Assembly: GCA_028278265.1 (NCBI GenBank)
Contig: JANQET010000370.1
Coordinates: 1 to 36,951, forward strand
Direction: 5' to 3'
Source of the DNA: Myxococcota bacterium
Lineage (GTDB): Bacteria; Myxococcota_A; Polyangia; JAAYKL01
DNA length: 36,951 bases
A model generated the notes under the pieces. It ran no database searches. It was not told the DNA's origin and worked only from the letters and a program-made list of their open reading frames with translations. Shown in pieces: positions 34,876-36,951 of the stretch (its first letter is position 1; the number at the start of each line of letters is the position of its first letter). The translations under genes were made by a program, and so were the position numbers.

Positions 34876-35618
34876 TGCAGTTTACCCTCAAAGTGTGGCG
34901 TCAGGCCGACCGGGAGGCGACCGGTGATTTTGTCACCTACCCGGTCGACGATATCAGCGCTGACACCTCTTTTCTCGAATTGCTCGACATTCTCAACGAG
35001 CGGTTACTGGCGCGAGGGGACGAGCCCATCGCCTTTGACCACGATTGTCGCGAAGGGATCTGCGGCACCTGCGGCTGCATGGTCAACGGGTTTGCCCACA
35101 GTCACGAACGAGAGACAACCCTCTGCCAGCTGCACATGCGCAGCTTTACCGATGGGGAGACCATCATCATCGAACCGTGGCGGTCCCGCGCCTTCCCGGT
35201 GCTCAAAGATCTGATTGTCGATCGCTCGGCGTTCGACCGGATCATTCAGTCCGGTGGGTTCATCGCCATCTGCGCGGGCAGCGCCCCGGACGCGAACGCC
35301 ACACCGATTCCCAAGGAGGCCGCCGATCGGGCGATGGATGCCGCGGCGTGTATCGGCTGCGGTGCATGCGTCGCCGCCTGCCCCAATGCAGCGGCGATGC
35401 TGTTCACTTCGGCCAAAATCGCCCAACTGGCCAGCTTGCCCCAGGGCCATCCGGAACGAATCGAACGGGTCAAGAAGATGGTCTCGACGATGGAGCTGTC
35501 CGGGTTCGGCTCGTGCACCAACCACGGTGAATGCGAGGCGGCGTGCCCCAAGGGAATCAGCGTCAACTTCATCGCCAAATTGAACCGCGAACTGATACGC
35601 GCAGCCCTTTGGGGATAG
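34875..35618 (+). CDS. sdhB: Succinate dehydrogenase/fumarate reductase iron-sulfur subunit
   Basis: 247 residues, AGGAG before the ATG. Three clusters can be assigned: [2Fe-2S] by C58, C63, C66 and C84 (CREGICGTCGC ... TTLC); [4Fe-4S] by CIGCGACVAACP (159-169); and [3Fe-4S] by C214, C220 and C224 in CTNHGECEAACP. It carries electrons from SdhA flavin to the haem/quinone site in SdhC. Completes sdhCAB. Confidence 0.97.
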   Translation: MQFTLKVWRQADREATGDFVTYPVDDISADTSFLELLDILNERLLARGDEPIAFDHDCREGICGTCGCMVNGFAHSHERETTLCQLHMRSFTDGETIIIEPWRSRAFPVLKDLIVDRSAFDRIIQSGGFIAICAGSAPDANATPIPKEAADRAMDAAACIGCGACVAACPNAAAMLFTSAKIAQLASLPQGHPERIERVKKMVSTMELSGFGSCTNHGECEAACPKGISVNFIAKLNRELIRAALWG

Positions 35619-35646
35619 CGCGTTTTGCACCCAAAAGGAGTATTCC

Positions 35647-36159
35647 ATGGCCTACACATTCAACGCCGATGAAATCTTCAAGATCGCCGAGCAGATCGAA
35701 CGAAACGGCGGTGCGTTCTATCGCAAGGCCGCCAAATTGATCAGCGATGAGGAGGCCCAAAAGCTGATGCTCAGCCTGGCCAAGATGGAGGATGAGCACG
35801 AGAGCTTCTTTGCCGACCTGCGCGAGCGGTTCGCACCGCAGGAAGCGGAGGAGACGGTCTACGACCCGGACGGGGAGGCCGTGCGCTATCTCGAAGCTTT
35901 TGCCGCCGGATACGTCTTCGAATCCCAGGTGAAACCCGAAGACCGGTTCAGCGGCAGTGAGACCGTCGAAGAGGTGATCAAAATCGCCATGGGCTTCGAG
36001 AAGGACGCCATCGTCTTTTTCCTGGGCATCAAGGAGTTCGTCCCCAAGTCGTTGGGCAAGGACAAAATCGATGCCCTGATCCGAGAGGAACAGGGACACA
36101 TCGTCATCCTCTCCAACGCCCTGCAATCCTGGAAAAACAAGCAGCGCGGCGCCAGTTGA
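35647..36159 (+). CDS. Ferritin-like di-iron protein (rubrerythrin erythrin-domain type)
   Basis: 170 residues, AAAAGGAG before the ATG. A four-helix-bundle pattern with E18 in the first helix, E48-x-x-H51 (EDEH), E118 in the third and E148-x-x-H151 (EEQGH) in the fourth, the ligands expected for a di-iron site. The C-terminal rubredoxin domain of true rubrerythrins is missing. Relatives reduce peroxide or handle iron. It follows sdhB after 28 nt, so it may be on the same mRNA, giving a link between respiratory complex II and oxidative stress handling. Confidence 0.86.
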   Translation: MAYTFNADEIFKIAEQIERNGGAFYRKAAKLISDEEAQKLMLSLAKMEDEHESFFADLRERFAPQEAEETVYDPDGEAVRYLEAFAAGYVFESQVKPEDRFSGSETVEEVIKIAMGFEKDAIVFFLGIKEFVPKSLGKDKIDALIREEQGHIVILSNALQSWKNKQRGAS

Positions 36160-36225
36160 TCCCGTTCTCTTCTTTTCGTGTAAGATAGTAATAATCTGTT
36201 ACTTCTCAAACCAAGGAGGAGCCCG

Positions 36226-36951
36226 ATGGTTAGCTCGCGAGGTCTTTGCTCAATCTCAATCACCCTGTTCATCGTTGGCTGGGGTTGTGGTGGCAGCGAT
36301 TCGGACAACAACGACGCCGGTACAGGTGATGCGGACACGGATACGGACGCGGATACAGACGCGGATACAGACGCCGACTCAGACACCGATACGGATACTG
36401 ACTCAGACACCGATACGGACACTGACTCAGACACCGATACGGACACCGACTCAGACACCGATACGGACACCGACTCAGACACCGATACGGATACCGACTC
36501 AGACACCGATACGGACACCGACTCGGACACCGATACGGACACCGACTCTGATGCGGACACGGACACCGATTCAGACACTGACTCGGACACCGATACGGAC
36601 GCCGACTCAGACGCCGATACGGATACCGATTCGGACGCGGATACAGACACGGACACCGATGGCGACGCCGAGGTGATCATCGATCTTCGCGCGGACGTGA
36701 ACCGGGACGGCCTGGTGGAGCTGGACAATCCGGCGGATGACGAGAACGAGGAGACCTGGGATCACACCCACGGAGCGATTTTTCTGGCCAATATCGATGA
36801 TGACGAGCAGGCGTGTCCCGACGGTACCAACGATGCTCAGCTGGCCGCCTGCCACGACGCCGCGGACAACGCCATCAACGGTGATGACGACCTGTTGGAT
36901 TTGGCCCGTCTGAAAATCCCCCCGTCACCCACCGCGCCGGACGATGCCTCC
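36226..36951 (+). CDS. Asp-repeat lipoprotein with start of a protein-arginine deiminase domain; cut by window edge
   Basis: The ATG at 36226 follows AAGGAGGAG; the frame stays open to the last base (242 codons), so the gene continues beyond the window. Signal and lipobox end in GWGC, then a ~115-residue Asp-Thr/Asp-Ser stalk. After it come VIIDLRADVNRDGLVELDNP, ETWDHTHGAIFLANIDDD, CPDGTNDAQLAACHDAADNA and DLLDLARLKIPPSP. This run, with D-N-R-D-G calcium-type residues and a GAIFLxNIDDD strand, resembles the middle (PAD_M-like) domain of vertebrate-type protein-arginine deiminases, which also occur in some bacteria. The catalytic domain, if present, lies outside. It would be a calcium-linked, surface-tethered citrullinating enzyme. 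Confidence 0.75.
   Translation, partial: MVSSRGLCSISITLFIVGWGCGGSDSDNNDAGTGDADTDTDADTDADTDADSDTDTDTDSDTDTDTDSDTDTDTDSDTDTDTDSDTDTDTDSDTDTDTDSDTDTDTDSDADTDTDSDTDSDTDTDADSDADTDTDSDADTDTDTDGDAEVIIDLRADVNRDGLVELDNPADDENEETWDHTHGAIFLANIDDDEQACPDGTNDAQLAACHDAADNAINGDDDLLDLARLKIPPSPTAPDDAS
36325..36675 (+). repeat. Tandem repeat encoding the Asp-Thr/Asp-Ser stalk of the deiminase-like protein
   Basis: Mostly 18- to 24-bp units built from GACTCAGACACCGATACGGA (D-S-D-T-D-T), several in a row differing by one or two bases. Near identity suggests recent expansion by slippage or unequal recombination, so copy number probably varies between strains. Assemblies may collapse it. Confidence 0.85.

Noticed and set aside
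36325-36675. CRISPR-like array
   Set aside because: Units are contiguous coding repeats without unique spacers.
35886-36728. Minus-strand 280-residue Ser-Val repeat frame
   Set aside because: Antisense of the Asp-repeat stalk and of the ferritin-like gene, with no ribosome site or signal.

Overview
The window is GC-rich, densely packed bacterial chromosome with no tRNA, rRNA, CRISPR array or insertion sequence that I can see. It looks like a deltaproteobacterial-grade organism of the Myxococcota/Bradymonadales type. The reasons are an FHA plus AAA+ enhancer-binding-protein-like regulator with two C-terminal HTH segments, many exported lipoproteins with Asp-Ser/Asp-Thr repeat stalks and Cys-rich modules, an RCC1-like repeat lipoprotein, and a yajC-secD-secF-recJ operon. 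The lineage is an inference from gene style; no marker-gene phylogeny was possible.

Layout. 1-2364 (+): 3' part of a YifB/ComM-type AAA ATPase gene, then recA. 2503-3802 (+): a small Pro/Lys-rich lipoprotein and an RCC1-like repeat protein. 3807-6061 (-): a folate operon transcribed folM-like, folB, folK, folE, preceded by a large DUF255 thioredoxin-domain lipoprotein gene (6113-8425). 8662-13001 (-): an FHA/AAA+ regulator with a degenerate GAFTGA loop, followed by three exported proteins, two of them Cys-rich. 13066-18250 (-): yajC-secD-secF-recJ with overlapping stop/start codons. 18459-19726 (-): a SprA-related putative metalloprotease and an unrecognised partner. 19908-26118: an envelope cluster with a GT4-like glycosyltransferase, two tandem LTA-synthase-like sulfatase-superfamily membrane enzymes and a flippase-like LPG-synthase-type membrane protein. 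26167-30504: DUF2147 protein, Asp-repeat lipoproteins, GNAT acetyltransferase and a beta-lactamase-fold lipoprotein. 30515-32010 (-): proline dehydrogenase and a peroxiredoxin-like lipoprotein. 32268-36159 (+): sdhC-sdhA-sdhB and a ferritin-like protein. 36226-end (+): start of an Asp-repeat lipoprotein leading into what looks like a protein-arginine deiminase domain.

Most notable: the peroxiredoxin gene is interrupted by one in-frame UGA exactly at the position of the peroxidatic cysteine (GHW-UGA-PFC). The frame is kept on both sides and a small hairpin with a G-starting loop lies 17-29 nt downstream. This is best read as a selenoprotein, not a pseudogene. Other items are the Asp-repeat-tethered arginine deiminase, the GAHDGA variant in the regulator, a palindrome that contains both stop codons of two convergent genes, and repeated TTGCG motifs around and inside the sdh promoter.

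No gene-free stretch exceeds 300 bases. The longest are 32011-32267 (sdh promoter region), 8426-8661 (inverted repeat and weak terminator) and 18251-18458 (yajC promoter region).
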